From NCBI GenBank assembly GCA_017614715.1, contig JAGABI010000021.1:1-51956 (forward strand): a stretch of 51,956 bases of DNA. The letters are read 5' to 3'. Shown piece by piece: positions 42,804 to 51,169 of the stretch (its first letter is position 1; every line of letters starts with the position of its first letter). The notes under the pieces are model-generated. The model was not told where the DNA came from and did no database searches. It saw only the letters and a list, made by a program, of their open reading frames with translations. The position numbers and the translations under genes are program-made. This stretch comes from Bacteroidales bacterium (GTDB taxonomy: Bacteria > Bacteroidota > Bacteroidia > Bacteroidales > UBA932).

Positions 42804-45800
42804 ATGTACAATACTGTAGAAAACAGGTTCAGGGGATTACTGATTGCCATTCTTCTGTTTCCCATAATTGTATTTGCGCAAGACAGGCCCGTCCTTTCCC
42901 AAGCAGATTCTTTGCAAGAAAGAGGGACAGAGTTATACGCGGAAGGTCAGTATGAGGATGCAATTACACTATTTGAGGAAGCCGCCAGAATCAGAAGAGA
43001 GCTGTTGGGCGATTGTTCCGCAGCACTATCAAACAGCCTGTTCAACATAGGGTTATGTTATTTTAACCTTGACGACTGCGCCAAGTCGCTGGATTACCAT
43101 CAGCAGGCATTGGCTATACGGGAAAAGGTTCACGGTAAGGAACATCCGGATTATGCCAGCAGCCTGATCAGCATCGGGAACTGTTATAATAACCTTGGTG
43201 ATTATGCCAAGGCGCTTGAGTATTATCAGCAGGCATCGGCTATACGGGAGAAGGTTCACGGTAAGGAACATCCGGATTATGCCAGCAGCCTGAACAACAT
43301 CGGGCTCTGCTATTCTAACCTCGGCGACGATGCCAAAGCGCTGGATTACCATCAGCAGGCATTGGCAATACGGGAGAAGGTCTATGGAAAGGAGCATCCG
43401 GATTGTGCGGCGAGCCTGGCCAGTATCGGGTTATGTTATAATAACATTGGAGATTATGCCAAGGCGCTGGATTTTTATAAGCAGGCATCGGCTATCCGGG
43501 AGAAGGCCTACGGGAAGGAGGGCCCGGATTACGCGGCGAGCTTAGCCAACATCGGGGTTTGTTACAATAACCTTGGCGACTATGCCAAGGCGCTGGAGTG
43601 TTATCAGCAGGCGTTGGCTATCCGGGAGAAGGTCAACGGCAAGGAGCACCCGGATTATGCAAGGTGCCTGAACAACATAGGGATTTGTTATTATAACCTT
43701 GGCGACTATGCCAAGGCGCTGGAGTATTATCAGCAGACGTTGGCAATACGTGAGAAGGTCAACGGGAAGGATCATCCTGACTACGCCGGCAGTCTGGTCA
43801 GCATCGGGAACTGTTATTATAATCTTGGCAATAATGCCAAGGCACTGGAGTATTATCAGCAGGCATTGGCTATACGAGAGAAAGTTTACGGAGATGAGTA
43901 CCCGGAGTACGCCAGGAGCCTGAACAACATAGGGAACTGCTACTCTGGCCTCGGCAATTATGCCAAGGCACTGGAATATTATCAGCGGGCGTTGACTATC
44001 CGGGAGAAGGTCAACGGCAAGGACCACCCGGATTACGCCATGAGCCTGGACAACATCGGAAACTGCTACTCCGGACTTGGCGACTATGCCATGGCGCTGG
44101 AGTATTATCGGCAGGCATTGGCAATACGGGAGAAGGTCTATGGAAAGAATCACCCGGATTACGCCATGAGCCTGAACAACATCGGCAACTGCTATTCTGA
44201 CCTTGGTAACAACGCCAAGGCTCTTGATTGCCATCAGCAGGCGTTGGCAATACGGGAGAAGACCATCGGTAAGGAGCATCCGGATTATGCGGCAAGCCTG
44301 ACCAGCATCGGGCTGTGTTATAATAACCTTGGCGACAATGCCAAGGCCCAGGAGTATTATCAGCAGGCATTGGCTATCCGGGAGAAGGTCTATGGGAAGA
44401 ATCACCCGGATTACGCCATGAGCCTGAACAATATCGGGAACAGCTACTCTGACCTTGGCGACTATGCAAAGGCCCTGGATTACCATCAGCAGGCGTTGGC
44501 AATACGGGAGAAGGCCATCGGCAAGGAGCACCCGGATTACGCCATGAGCCTGAACAATATCGGGAACTGTTACTCTGACCTTGGCGACTATGCAAAAGCG
44601 CTGGATTATCATCAGCAGGCGTTGGCAATACGGGAGAAGGTCTGCGGTAAGGAACATCCTGATTACGCCATGAGCCTGAACAATGTCGGGATCTGCTATT
44701 CTGACCTGGGTAACAATACCAAGGCGCTGGATTACCATCAGCAGGCGCTGGTAATACGTGAGGAGGTCTACGGCAAGGAGCACCCGGATTACGCGGCGAG
44801 CCTGGCCAACATCGGGGTGTGTTATTATAACCTTGGCGATTACACAAAGGCGCTTAAGTGCTATCAGCAGGCATTGGCAATACTTGAGAAGGTCTACGGC
44901 AAGGGGCATCCGGATAACACCAAGAGTCTGAACAACATCGGGCTCTGTTATTATAAACTCGGCGACTATGCCAAGGCCACAGAATATCTCGCGCGTTATT
45001 CGAATGCAGTCATTTCGGTAGTCACGGCCACCTTCTCCTCTCTGACCGAGTCTCAACGTGAGTCTTTCTGGAAACGGTACAGCTATTTCTTCACTAACGA
45101 GCTATTTGACTACTGCACGTCTATATCATCCCCCGAAATGAACCGGACGGCATTCGACGGCGCTCTCTTTGGCAAGGGGCTTTTGCTGAATGCTGAGCTG
45201 GAGTTCCGTAATCTTATCCGGGAGAGTGGTGATTCTGAGGCTTTGAAGATGTATAATGACATCCAACAGAGCCGCATTCGACTGGACGATATCTATCAGG
45301 ATCCGGTCGGGAAAAAGGCGCAGATTGACTCCCTGAATAACGACATAGAAACCCGTCAACAGGAGCTGATGAAGCGTAGCAAGGTGTTTGGGGACTATAC
45401 GCGGAACCTGGCGCTTAAATGGACGGATGTCCAGTCGGCTCTTGGGAGGAGAGACATCGCCATCGAATTTGAGACATATACCCATAAGGACACTACTTTC
45501 TACATAGCTCTCACTCTGAAACGTGATTATGCCGAGCCTCATCTTATCGAACTGTTCAACAGTAAAGATCTCGGAGCTGTCAGACCTTCCCGCTACTACA
45601 CGACAACCAGCCTTACCGATCTGGTCTGGGGGCCTCTGGAGAAAGAACTTAACAGTGTACAGAATGTATATTTCTCCCCTGCAGGTGAGCTGAACAACAT
45701 CGGGATAGAGTACTTGCTGGACAAAGACGGGGAACTCATATTATCAGATAAGAGAAACTATTACCGTCTCACATCCACCCGTGAACTCGTAAAGGAGCAA

Positions 45801-46577
45801 GGTTCTAAGATGATAACCGATGCAACAATCTATGGCGGAATCCAATATGACAGATCTTCTGCCGGCGCACTTACCGGCACACACGGCAGATGGAAGTATC
45901 TTCCCGGGACGAAGACGGAAGCCGAATCCATCTCTAATACACTGACGTCAATGAGAGTCCAGAACGAACTCGTGGAGGGGGAACTAGGGACGGAAGAGTC
46001 TTTTAAAAATCTCAGCGGGAAAAAAAAGAATGTCATCCACATAGCGACACACGGATTCTACTGGACGGAGACCGAAGCCGCCAGGAATAAAATGGAAGCG
46101 GCTTCTTTTATGCTTGAAGGAGAGAGCCGGGCTCCAAAAGAGGACAAAGCGTTAACCAGGTCGGGACTTCTCTTCGCCGGAGCCCAGAATTCATTAGAAG
46201 GGAAGGAGATACCGTCAGATGTGGAAGATGGCATCTTGACGGCAAAAGACATTTCCCGGATGGACCTTAGGGAAACAGACCTTGTCGTCATATCGGCCTG
46301 TCAGTCAGGTCTTGGAGAGGTGACAGGCGATGGCGTGTTCGGCCTCCAGCGTGGCTTTAAGAAGGCCGGCGCGCAGTCAATAGTGATGAGCCTGTGGGAT
46401 GTGGATGACGAAGCCACAAGAATTATGATGACCTGTTTCTATGAAAACCTGGCAAAAGGCAAGACCAAATACGACGCCTTCCGCGAGGCACAGAAGTACC
46501 TCCGAAAGTATGACAAAGGGAGATTTGACGCGCCCGAATACTACGCAGCCTTCGTGCTGCTTGATGCGATAAGGTAG
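42804..46577 (+). CDS. Exported TPR-CHAT protein (caspase-like protease domain)
   Basis: A 1257-residue protein. Residues 8-26 (Arg-Phe-Arg-Gly-Leu-Leu then hydrophobic, ending Phe-Ala-Gln) form a signal peptide. From 53 to 724 run 16 tandem 42-residue TPRs of the kinesin-light-chain type with the core Gln-Gln-Ala-Leu-Ala-Ile-Arg-Glu-Lys-Val. A helical linker (about 725-930) leads into the C-terminal CHAT domain. The peptidase dyad is His1083 (Ile-Ala-Thr-His-Gly-Phe) and Cys1166 (Ile-Ser-Ala-Cys-Gln-Ser-Gly), with Ser-Leu-Trp-Asp-Val-Asp-Asp afterwards. It should therefore be an active, TPR-regulated cysteine protease of the caspase/separase clan. It differs from cytoplasmic TPR-CHAT proteins such as Csx29 by being exported. 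No clear promoter was seen directly upstream. Confidence 0.9.
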   Translation: MYNTVENRFRGLLIAILLFPIIVFAQDRPVLSQADSLQERGTELYAEGQYEDAITLFEEAARIRRELLGDCSAALSNSLFNIGLCYFNLDDCAKSLDYHQQALAIREKVHGKEHPDYASSLISIGNCYNNLGDYAKALEYYQQASAIREKVHGKEHPDYASSLNNIGLCYSNLGDDAKALDYHQQALAIREKVYGKEHPDCAASLASIGLCYNNIGDYAKALDFYKQASAIREKAYGKEGPDYAASLANIGVCYNNLGDYAKALECYQQALAIREKVNGKEHPDYARCLNNIGICYYNLGDYAKALEYYQQTLAIREKVNGKDHPDYAGSLVSIGNCYYNLGNNAKALEYYQQALAIREKVYGDEYPEYARSLNNIGNCYSGLGNYAKALEYYQRALTIREKVNGKDHPDYAMSLDNIGNCYSGLGDYAMALEYYRQALAIREKVYGKNHPDYAMSLNNIGNCYSDLGNNAKALDCHQQALAIREKTIGKEHPDYAASLTSIGLCYNNLGDNAKAQEYYQQALAIREKVYGKNHPDYAMSLNNIGNSYSDLGDYAKALDYHQQALAIREKAIGKEHPDYAMSLNNIGNCYSDLGDYAKALDYHQQALAIREKVCGKEHPDYAMSLNNVGICYSDLGNNTKALDYHQQALVIREEVYGKEHPDYAASLANIGVCYYNLGDYTKALKCYQQALAILEKVYGKGHPDNTKSLNNIGLCYYKLGDYAKATEYLARYSNAVISVVTATFSSLTESQRESFWKRYSYFFTNELFDYCTSISSPEMNRTAFDGALFGKGLLLNAELEFRNLIRESGDSEALKMYNDIQQSRIRLDDIYQDPVGKKAQIDSLNNDIETRQQELMKRSKVFGDYTRNLALKWTDVQSALGRRDIAIEFETYTHKDTTFYIALTLKRDYAEPHLIELFNSKDLGAVRPSRYYTTTSLTDLVWGPLEKELNSVQNVYFSPAGELNNIGIEYLLDKDGELILSDKRNYYRLTSTRELVKEQGSKMITDATIYGGIQYDRSSAGALTGTHGRWKYLPGTKTEAESISNTLTSMRVQNELVEGELGTEESFKNLSGKKKNVIHIATHGFYWTETEAARNKMEAASFMLEGESRAPKEDKALTRSGLLFAGAQNSLEGKEIPSDVEDGILTAKDISRMDLRETDLVVISACQSGLGEVTGDGVFGLQRGFKKAGAQSIVMSLWDVDDEATRIMMTCFYENLAKGKTKYDAFREAQKYLRKYDKGRFDAPEYYAAFVLLDAIR
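42960..44975 (+). repeat. Tandem 126-bp repeat array coding TPR units
   Basis: Sixteen in-frame copies of a 126-bp unit (42 residues). The first (42960-43085) is divergent; the 15 from 43086 to 44975 are closely alike at the DNA level, with blocks such as ATCAGCAGGC and CGGGAGAAGG recurring in each. All copies keep exactly 126 bases, with no indel. Several neighbouring units, for example numbers 12 and 13, are nearly identical, which points to recent copying or gene conversion. Copy number could vary between strains and be miscounted in short-read assemblies. Confidence 0.95.
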
Positions 46578-46588
46578 ATGTTTTTTTG

Positions 46589-46596
46589 TATATTTG
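46589..46596 (+). promoter_or_regulatory. Candidate -7 box for the tandem esterase genes
   Basis: TATATTTG fits TAnnTTTG and lies 24 bases upstream of the ATG at 46621 and 11 bases after the TPR-CHAT stop. A -33 TTG at 46561-46563 is too far away (25-base spacer), so this is weak. Confidence 0.3.
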
Positions 46597-46620
46597 TTTT
46601 ACTTGATGCAAAAATTCATT

Positions 46621-47655
46621 ATGAAAAGAGTTTTATTGACGATGTTGATGGTTTTGGGCGCGGGCGCCGCCATGGCGCAAAAGTATGTGCCGTGGACAGA
46701 TCTGAGACCCCAGAAGACTGTATTCCTCTATGCAGATGATGCCAAGGCGGCTCTGGCTGCCATTGATGACCCGGTGGTGGCGAAGGATATAGAGTGCCTC
46801 GGCCTCCCGATAAAGGAGGAGTGCGGCATCACTAATCCGGAGTGCATGGAGGGTGACCTCGGGCAGATCAGGGAGATAAACGGCACCTCCCGTTTTGATT
46901 TGTATTTCCCCGAAAAGCCTAACGGCCAGATGGTGGTTATCTGTCCGGGCGGCGGATACCGCGTGGTCTGCACCTATGGTGAGGGGCTTTACGTTGCCGA
47001 GTGGATGCTCAAACGGGGCATCACCGTGGCTATTGCAAAGCACCGCATGCCCAACGGCCATTGGACTGTGCCGCTGGACGATATCCATGAGATTTTCTAC
47101 TACTGCCGCAAGCATGCCCCTAAATGGAATGTTATAAAAATAGGCGTGATGGGCTTCTCTGCCGGAGGACATCTGGCTGCAAGCGCATCCACTCTTTATG
47201 TGGATGATGCCACCCGCCCGGACTTCAGCATACTCTATTATCCTGTTATCACTTTTGACAAGGAGGAATATGTAGAGCACGGGAGTCGCGCAAACCTGAT
47301 AGGGAGCGAAGAGTATTGGGCTGCACGCCGCGGCATGACTGCCGATGAATATATCGACCGCCAGGAGGCGTACGAGTTCCTTAAGGAGCATTACAGCCTT
47401 GAGAATTGCATCAACAAGAACACCCCGCCTGCATTCCTGGTGCTGGGCCAGAACGACCACACCGTGCTTCCGATGAACAGCATACTCTACTACGAGAAAC
47501 TGCTTGAGAACGGCGTACGGAGCGAACTTCACATATTCGAGCAGGGTTCGCACGGATTCTGTTTCTTCCCGGAGGGGAAGCCCGATTTCCTGCCCGCTGA
47601 CGTGCGCAGTGCAATAAACGGCAGTCTGGAACGTTGGCTCAAACAAATGGAATAG
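46621..47655 (+). CDS. Exported alpha/beta-hydrolase (BD-FAE/acetyl-esterase-like), first of a tandem pair
   Basis: A 344-residue hydrolase with a signal peptide (Lys-Arg-Val-Leu-Leu-Thr-Met-Leu-Met, cleavage after Ala-Met-Ala-Gln). The oxyanion loop is Cys-Pro-Gly-Gly-Gly-Tyr and the nucleophile Ser180 is in Gly-Phe-Ser-Ala-Gly-Gly-His. The acid and His are likely in Gly-Gln-Asn-Asp-His and Gly-Ser-His-Gly-Phe. The ATG at 46621 is chosen because it starts the signal peptide; an earlier ATG (46606) and a TTG do not improve it. It may deacylate plant-derived carbohydrates or another ester; the substrate is unknown. Confidence 0.85.
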   Translation: MKRVLLTMLMVLGAGAAMAQKYVPWTDLRPQKTVFLYADDAKAALAAIDDPVVAKDIECLGLPIKEECGITNPECMEGDLGQIREINGTSRFDLYFPEKPNGQMVVICPGGGYRVVCTYGEGLYVAEWMLKRGITVAIAKHRMPNGHWTVPLDDIHEIFYYCRKHAPKWNVIKIGVMGFSAGGHLAASASTLYVDDATRPDFSILYYPVITFDKEEYVEHGSRANLIGSEEYWAARRGMTADEYIDRQEAYEFLKEHYSLENCINKNTPPAFLVLGQNDHTVLPMNSILYYEKLLENGVRSELHIFEQGSHGFCFFPEGKPDFLPADVRSAINGSLERWLKQME

Positions 47656-47659
47656 TGTC

Positions 47660-48682
47660 ATGAAAAAGATATTTGTCGCAATACTGGCAATCTGCATTGC
47701 CGCCGGCCTTCAGGCCAAAACCACATACAAGTTCTATCCTAACACAGAACTGAGGCCGGACAAGACCATTTTCCTGTATGTCCCGGATAGCAAGAAGGAG
47801 ATAAAGAACGCCCTTAAATCTATCGACGACCCGGTGCACGCCAAAACTGCCGAGACGCTGGCTCTCACCATGGAGGTGGAGAGCGGCCTGGACGAGCCGG
47901 AGAATATGTTTGACCCGAACGGTGCCACTCTTAACATCAATAAATTCGCCCGTTTTGACCTCTATTTCCCTAAGAATCCTAACGGGAAGATGTTTGTAGT
48001 CTGCCCCGGCGGCGGATACAACTGTGTGTGCCACTACATTGAGGGTGTTTATGCCGCCGACTGGCTTACAGAGCACGGTTACACGGTTGCCGTTGTCAAG
48101 TACCGTCTTCCCAACGGCCATCACTCAATTCCGCTGACCGACGTTCAAACAGTTTTCTACTACTGCCGCGAGCACCAGGCAGAGTGGGGCATAGATAAGA
48201 TTGGGGTGATGGGCTTCTCCGCGGGCGGTCATCTTGCCGCAAGCGCATCCGTCCTTTATGACGATGATGAGACCCGCCCCGACTACAGCGTGCTCTTTTA
48301 CCCTGTAATATCCGTTACTGAGCCCTTCGGCCATGTATATACCGGCCAGAAACTTATTGGTAATTACGACCAGTTAAGGAACGATGATCCAGAAGAGTGC
48401 GAGCGCCTGATATATCGTTATCAGCTGCACAATCAGGTTACAAGCGATACCCCGCCCACATTTATTGTACTTACGTCTGACGACAGGGAGGTGAATCCGC
48501 TCAATGGTCTCTCATATTATGAGGCGCTTCTCGCGCACGATGTAAAGGCAGAAATACACTGCTACCAGACCGGCATCCACGGCTTTGGATTTGACTATTA
48601 CAAGTTCAACCCCAATGACTGGCTGGGAGCTGCCCGCGACGACTTTTTTGCGACCCTTGAACGCTGGCTAAACACGCTCTAG
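47660..48682 (+). CDS. Exported alpha/beta-hydrolase, second of a tandem pair
   Basis: A 340-residue paralogue of the preceding gene with a signal peptide (Lys-Lys-Ile-Phe-Val-Ala-Ile-Leu, cleavage near Gly-Leu-Gln-Ala). The nucleophile is Ser187 in Gly-Phe-Ser-Ala-Gly-Gly-His, with the oxyanion loop Cys-Pro-Gly-Gly-Gly-Tyr. The two proteins share Thr-Glu/Asp-Leu-Arg-Pro, an Ile-Asp-Asp-Pro-Val block and the same arrangement throughout, so they arose by tandem duplication, but they have diverged in the last 120 residues. The gap between the two genes is 4 bases. Confidence 0.85.
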   Translation: MKKIFVAILAICIAAGLQAKTTYKFYPNTELRPDKTIFLYVPDSKKEIKNALKSIDDPVHAKTAETLALTMEVESGLDEPENMFDPNGATLNINKFARFDLYFPKNPNGKMFVVCPGGGYNCVCHYIEGVYAADWLTEHGYTVAVVKYRLPNGHHSIPLTDVQTVFYYCREHQAEWGIDKIGVMGFSAGGHLAASASVLYDDDETRPDYSVLFYPVISVTEPFGHVYTGQKLIGNYDQLRNDDPEECERLIYRYQLHNQVTSDTPPTFIVLTSDDREVNPLNGLSYYEALLAHDVKAEIHCYQTGIHGFGFDYYKFNPNDWLGAARDDFFATLERWLNTL

Positions 48683-48686
48683 TGAG

Positions 48687-50339
48687 ATGATTCTCCTTGT
48701 CCCGGACAAATTCAAGGGGACGTTCACTGCGCCCCAGATAGCAGCCAAATTTGAAGAAGCCATCCGCCGCTCCGGCAACAATACGGAGGAAATTGTGTCA
48801 ATACCGCTTGCCGACGGAGGCGAGGGCTCGCTTGACGTATTCCTGCAGAATTATCCCGGAGCAAGCGAGGTTCTGGTGGATACCAAAGACCCTCTGATGC
48901 GCGACGTGGTTGCGCCGATGGCAGTGGCGGGCGATACTGTGTTTATTGAGCTTGCCCGCTGCAGCGGCCTGATGATGATTGACCGTGCCGAACGCAATCC
49001 CATGAAAACCACCACATACGGTTTGGGCATGCTGCTGCTGGCTGCCCTGGAATACTCTCCGCGCAGGATTATTGTAGGGGTGGGGGGCAGCGCCACCAAC
49101 GACGGCGGTCGAGGCATGATAGAGGCCATCGGCCTGGAGAATATCCATCTGTTTGACAATATCGAAGTAATGGTGGCTTGCGACGCCCGCAATCCTCTGC
49201 TTGGCCCCAACGGGGCGACATATACATACGCGCCGCAAAAAGGAGCCGATGCGCAGATGCTGCCGGTTCTTGAGCACAGGATGGAGGAGTGGGTGGCTAC
49301 CGCCCGTGAATGGCTTGTTAAGCTGGGTCACACAGCCCAGGCTGCCGATTTTGACACTGTGCCCGGCGGAGGCACTGCAGGCGGGACCGGAGCGGCATTG
49401 TATGCATTCCTCAAGGCAAAACCTGTACACGGCTTTGAATTCTTCTCTCAGATGGTGGCTCTTGAAGAGAAGATCCGCTCATCGAGACTTGTAATTACCG
49501 GCGAGGGGCGTCTGGATGCCTCAAGTCTAAATGGCAAGCTGGTTGGAAGTCTGGCAGAAATGTGTGAAAAAGCATGCCGGCGGCTTTATGTGGTCTGCGG
49601 CCAGAATACACTGGGTAGCGACCCTTCTATCTGCGACATCGCGTTGCTCGCCACAGATTTCGAAGAAAAGATTGGACGTTGGTGCAGGTGCGACTGTCGG
49701 AGTGATTATCTCCCGGAAGATGGCATGTTATTCAATTTTGACTCGCCTTCCGGCTCGCATTATGGCGTTATTGCCGGCTGTGACGAGGCGGGGCGAGGTC
49801 CGCTTGCAGGTCCGGTATATGCAGCTGCGGTGATTCTCCCGGATGGATTTTATCATCCTTTACTGAAAGATTCAAAAAAGATGACTGCCGCACAGCGCGA
49901 AAAGATGTGCGAAATCATTATAAATGAAGCTGTCGCCTGGGGCGTGGCCAGCGTGTCCGCAGAGGAGATTGACCAGATAAATATCCTTCAGGCATCAATC
50001 AAAGCAATGCAGGAGGCGCTCCGGGGGATCAAGGCAGATTTCAACATCTCGCCCGACTTGATTCTTGTGGACGGTAACCGGTTTAAACCTTTTTACGATG
50101 CCGACGGAAAGCAGATTCCGCACAAATGCATCGTAAAGGGGGACGACAAGGTGCCGGAGATAAGTGCAGCATCTATCCTTGCCAAAACATTCAGGGACAA
50201 GTTTATGCAGCGTATCGACGAAGAGTATCCCCAGTATGGATGGCGCCACAATATGGGTTATCCTACAGAGGAACACCGTGAAGCCATTCACCGCTACGGT
50301 CTTTCACCATATCATCGCAAAAGTTTCGGCGTAAAATAA
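48687..50339 (+). CDS. Glycerate kinase joined in frame to ribonuclease HII
   Basis: One uninterrupted frame of 550 codons. Residues 1 to about 330 are a glycerate 2/3-kinase of the GlxK/GarK type: Pro-Asp-Lys-Phe-Lys-Gly-Thr, Gly-Gly-Glu-Gly, Gly-Gly-Ser-Ala-Thr-Asn-Asp-Gly-Gly and Thr-Gly-Glu-Gly-Arg-Leu-Asp. Residues 347-550 are a complete ribonuclease HII (rnhB, 204 residues) with Gly-Cys-Asp-Glu-Ala-Gly-Arg-Gly and Asp-Ser-Lys-Lys-Met. The kinase lacks the usual last 40-50 residues, and the joining stretch (Cys-Arg-Cys-Asp-Cys-Arg) does not look like protein. Met347 (49725), after GGAAGA, is a natural start for RNase HII. So either the kinase lost its end and stop, or a base error made the fusion. 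Confidence 0.85.
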   Translation: MILLVPDKFKGTFTAPQIAAKFEEAIRRSGNNTEEIVSIPLADGGEGSLDVFLQNYPGASEVLVDTKDPLMRDVVAPMAVAGDTVFIELARCSGLMMIDRAERNPMKTTTYGLGMLLLAALEYSPRRIIVGVGGSATNDGGRGMIEAIGLENIHLFDNIEVMVACDARNPLLGPNGATYTYAPQKGADAQMLPVLEHRMEEWVATAREWLVKLGHTAQAADFDTVPGGGTAGGTGAALYAFLKAKPVHGFEFFSQMVALEEKIRSSRLVITGEGRLDASSLNGKLVGSLAEMCEKACRRLYVVCGQNTLGSDPSICDIALLATDFEEKIGRWCRCDCRSDYLPEDGMLFNFDSPSGSHYGVIAGCDEAGRGPLAGPVYAAAVILPDGFYHPLLKDSKKMTAAQREKMCEIIINEAVAWGVASVSAEEIDQINILQASIKAMQEALRGIKADFNISPDLILVDGNRFKPFYDADGKQIPHKCIVKGDDKVPEISAASILAKTFRDKFMQRIDEEYPQYGWRHNMGYPTEEHREAIHRYGLSPYHRKSFGVK

Positions 50340-50341
50340 TA

Positions 50342-50363
50342 AAGACCGCTTAATAGCGGTCTT
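50342..50363. terminator. Hairpin terminator between RNase HII and the lipoprotein gene
   Basis: AAGACCGC (50342-50349) pairs with GCGGTCTT (50356-50363) around the loop TTAATA. The lipoprotein stop codon lies in the loop. On the reverse strand a T-rich tail follows, so it should end the lipoprotein transcript; forward-strand T content is poorer. Confidence 0.75.
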
Positions 50364-51153
50364 CAATTTCATCTTCCTTGTCTTCTACATAATCCTTGAA
50401 CCTGTCTCGAAGATTTTCGGGAATGCTTTTGTCATTTTTCACCCGTTTCTCAATCTCCCAAAGCTGGTCTTCGATTTTCTTGGCACCTTTTTTATCGCCA
50501 TTCTTCAATGCGGCTTCGTAGCGGGCGAGGTAGCCATATATGCCATATTTGCGGCAAAGACCATCCAGGGTCATGGGGAATTCTTCTTTCTTCTTGTCGG
50601 GAGATGACTGCTTTGCGGCTGGTGCAGCAGGTTTTGCAGGTGCGGCAACCGCTTCATTTTCAACGGTATTTTCAACATTAAAGTCCATCCTTACCCCCTT
50701 GATCTTACCCAGGAGTTCAGCGGCCTCTTTGGAAGAGAAAAGCTTTCTTCCTTCAGGTCCAGCAGGAAGTGAGAACACAATTGTACGTTCAACACCACTG
50801 CCGGCATTATACACAGGCAAGAGATTATCCAGGTCTTCGCCTTCCAGAGCAAAGCCTTCACGTACGCGGATACCGCGGTCATCGAGCGGGGTGAGATTGA
50901 TTTTAAGGCCCGAAACAGCGCTGTCGGTTTCTTTGCGGATGGGGACAACAGCCTGAATAACACGCTTTGACGGATTGTCGGCATCTTCAGTTGCGTAAAT
51001 CTTGACATCACCACCCAAACTGAATGCAGTAAATGCGTTACCGGCAAATTCTACAGTGTTCTTTGGGACATAAAGCTCGGCTGGTTTCTGTTGTACGCAG
51101 GAGGTCAGCAGCAACACTGCTAAAAAAGCGAATAGGGTAATGTTTTTTTTCAT
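50350..51153 (-). CDS. Outer-membrane or periplasmic lipoprotein of unknown function
   Basis: A 267-residue lipoprotein. The lipobox is Leu-Leu-Thr-Ser-Cys19 after a Lys-Lys start and a hydrophobic stretch, which fixes the ATG at 51153; a longer frame upstream has no signal sequence. The mature part has a beta-rich region (about 25-155), a Pro/Ala/Lys-rich linker (Ala-Pro-Ala-Lys-Pro-Ala-Ala, about 165-185) and a highly charged helical C-terminus ending Asp-Glu-Ile-Glu-Asp-Arg-Tyr. I do not recognise a family. It is 16 bases downstream of the adenosine deaminase gene. Confidence 0.78.
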   Translation of the reverse strand: MKKNITLFAFLAVLLLTSCVQQKPAELYVPKNTVEFAGNAFTAFSLGGDVKIYATEDADNPSKRVIQAVVPIRKETDSAVSGLKINLTPLDDRGIRVREGFALEGEDLDNLLPVYNAGSGVERTIVFSLPAGPEGRKLFSSKEAAELLGKIKGVRMDFNVENTVENEAVAAPAKPAAPAAKQSSPDKKKEEFPMTLDGLCRKYGIYGYLARYEAALKNGDKKGAKKIEDQLWEIEKRVKNDKSIPENLRDRFKDYVEDKEDEIEDRY

Positions 51154-51169
51154 AGTATTAATTGTTGGT

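Noticed and set aside
42960-44975. A repeat-rich stretch that might be a CRISPR array.
   Set aside because: The unit is 126 bases, in frame and coding for TPRs throughout. There are no unique spacers between short repeats and no cas genes nearby.
43542-45056. A 504-codon open frame on the reverse strand across the TPR array.
   Set aside because: It is the antisense shadow of the repeat, kept open because every unit has the same bases. It has no start context and resembles no protein family.
40993-46577. Type III-E CRISPR (Craspase) or gasdermin defence system, because of the TPR-CHAT gene.
   Set aside because: There are no Cas7-like fusion, CRISPR array or gasdermin-like gene here, and the CHAT protein has a signal peptide.
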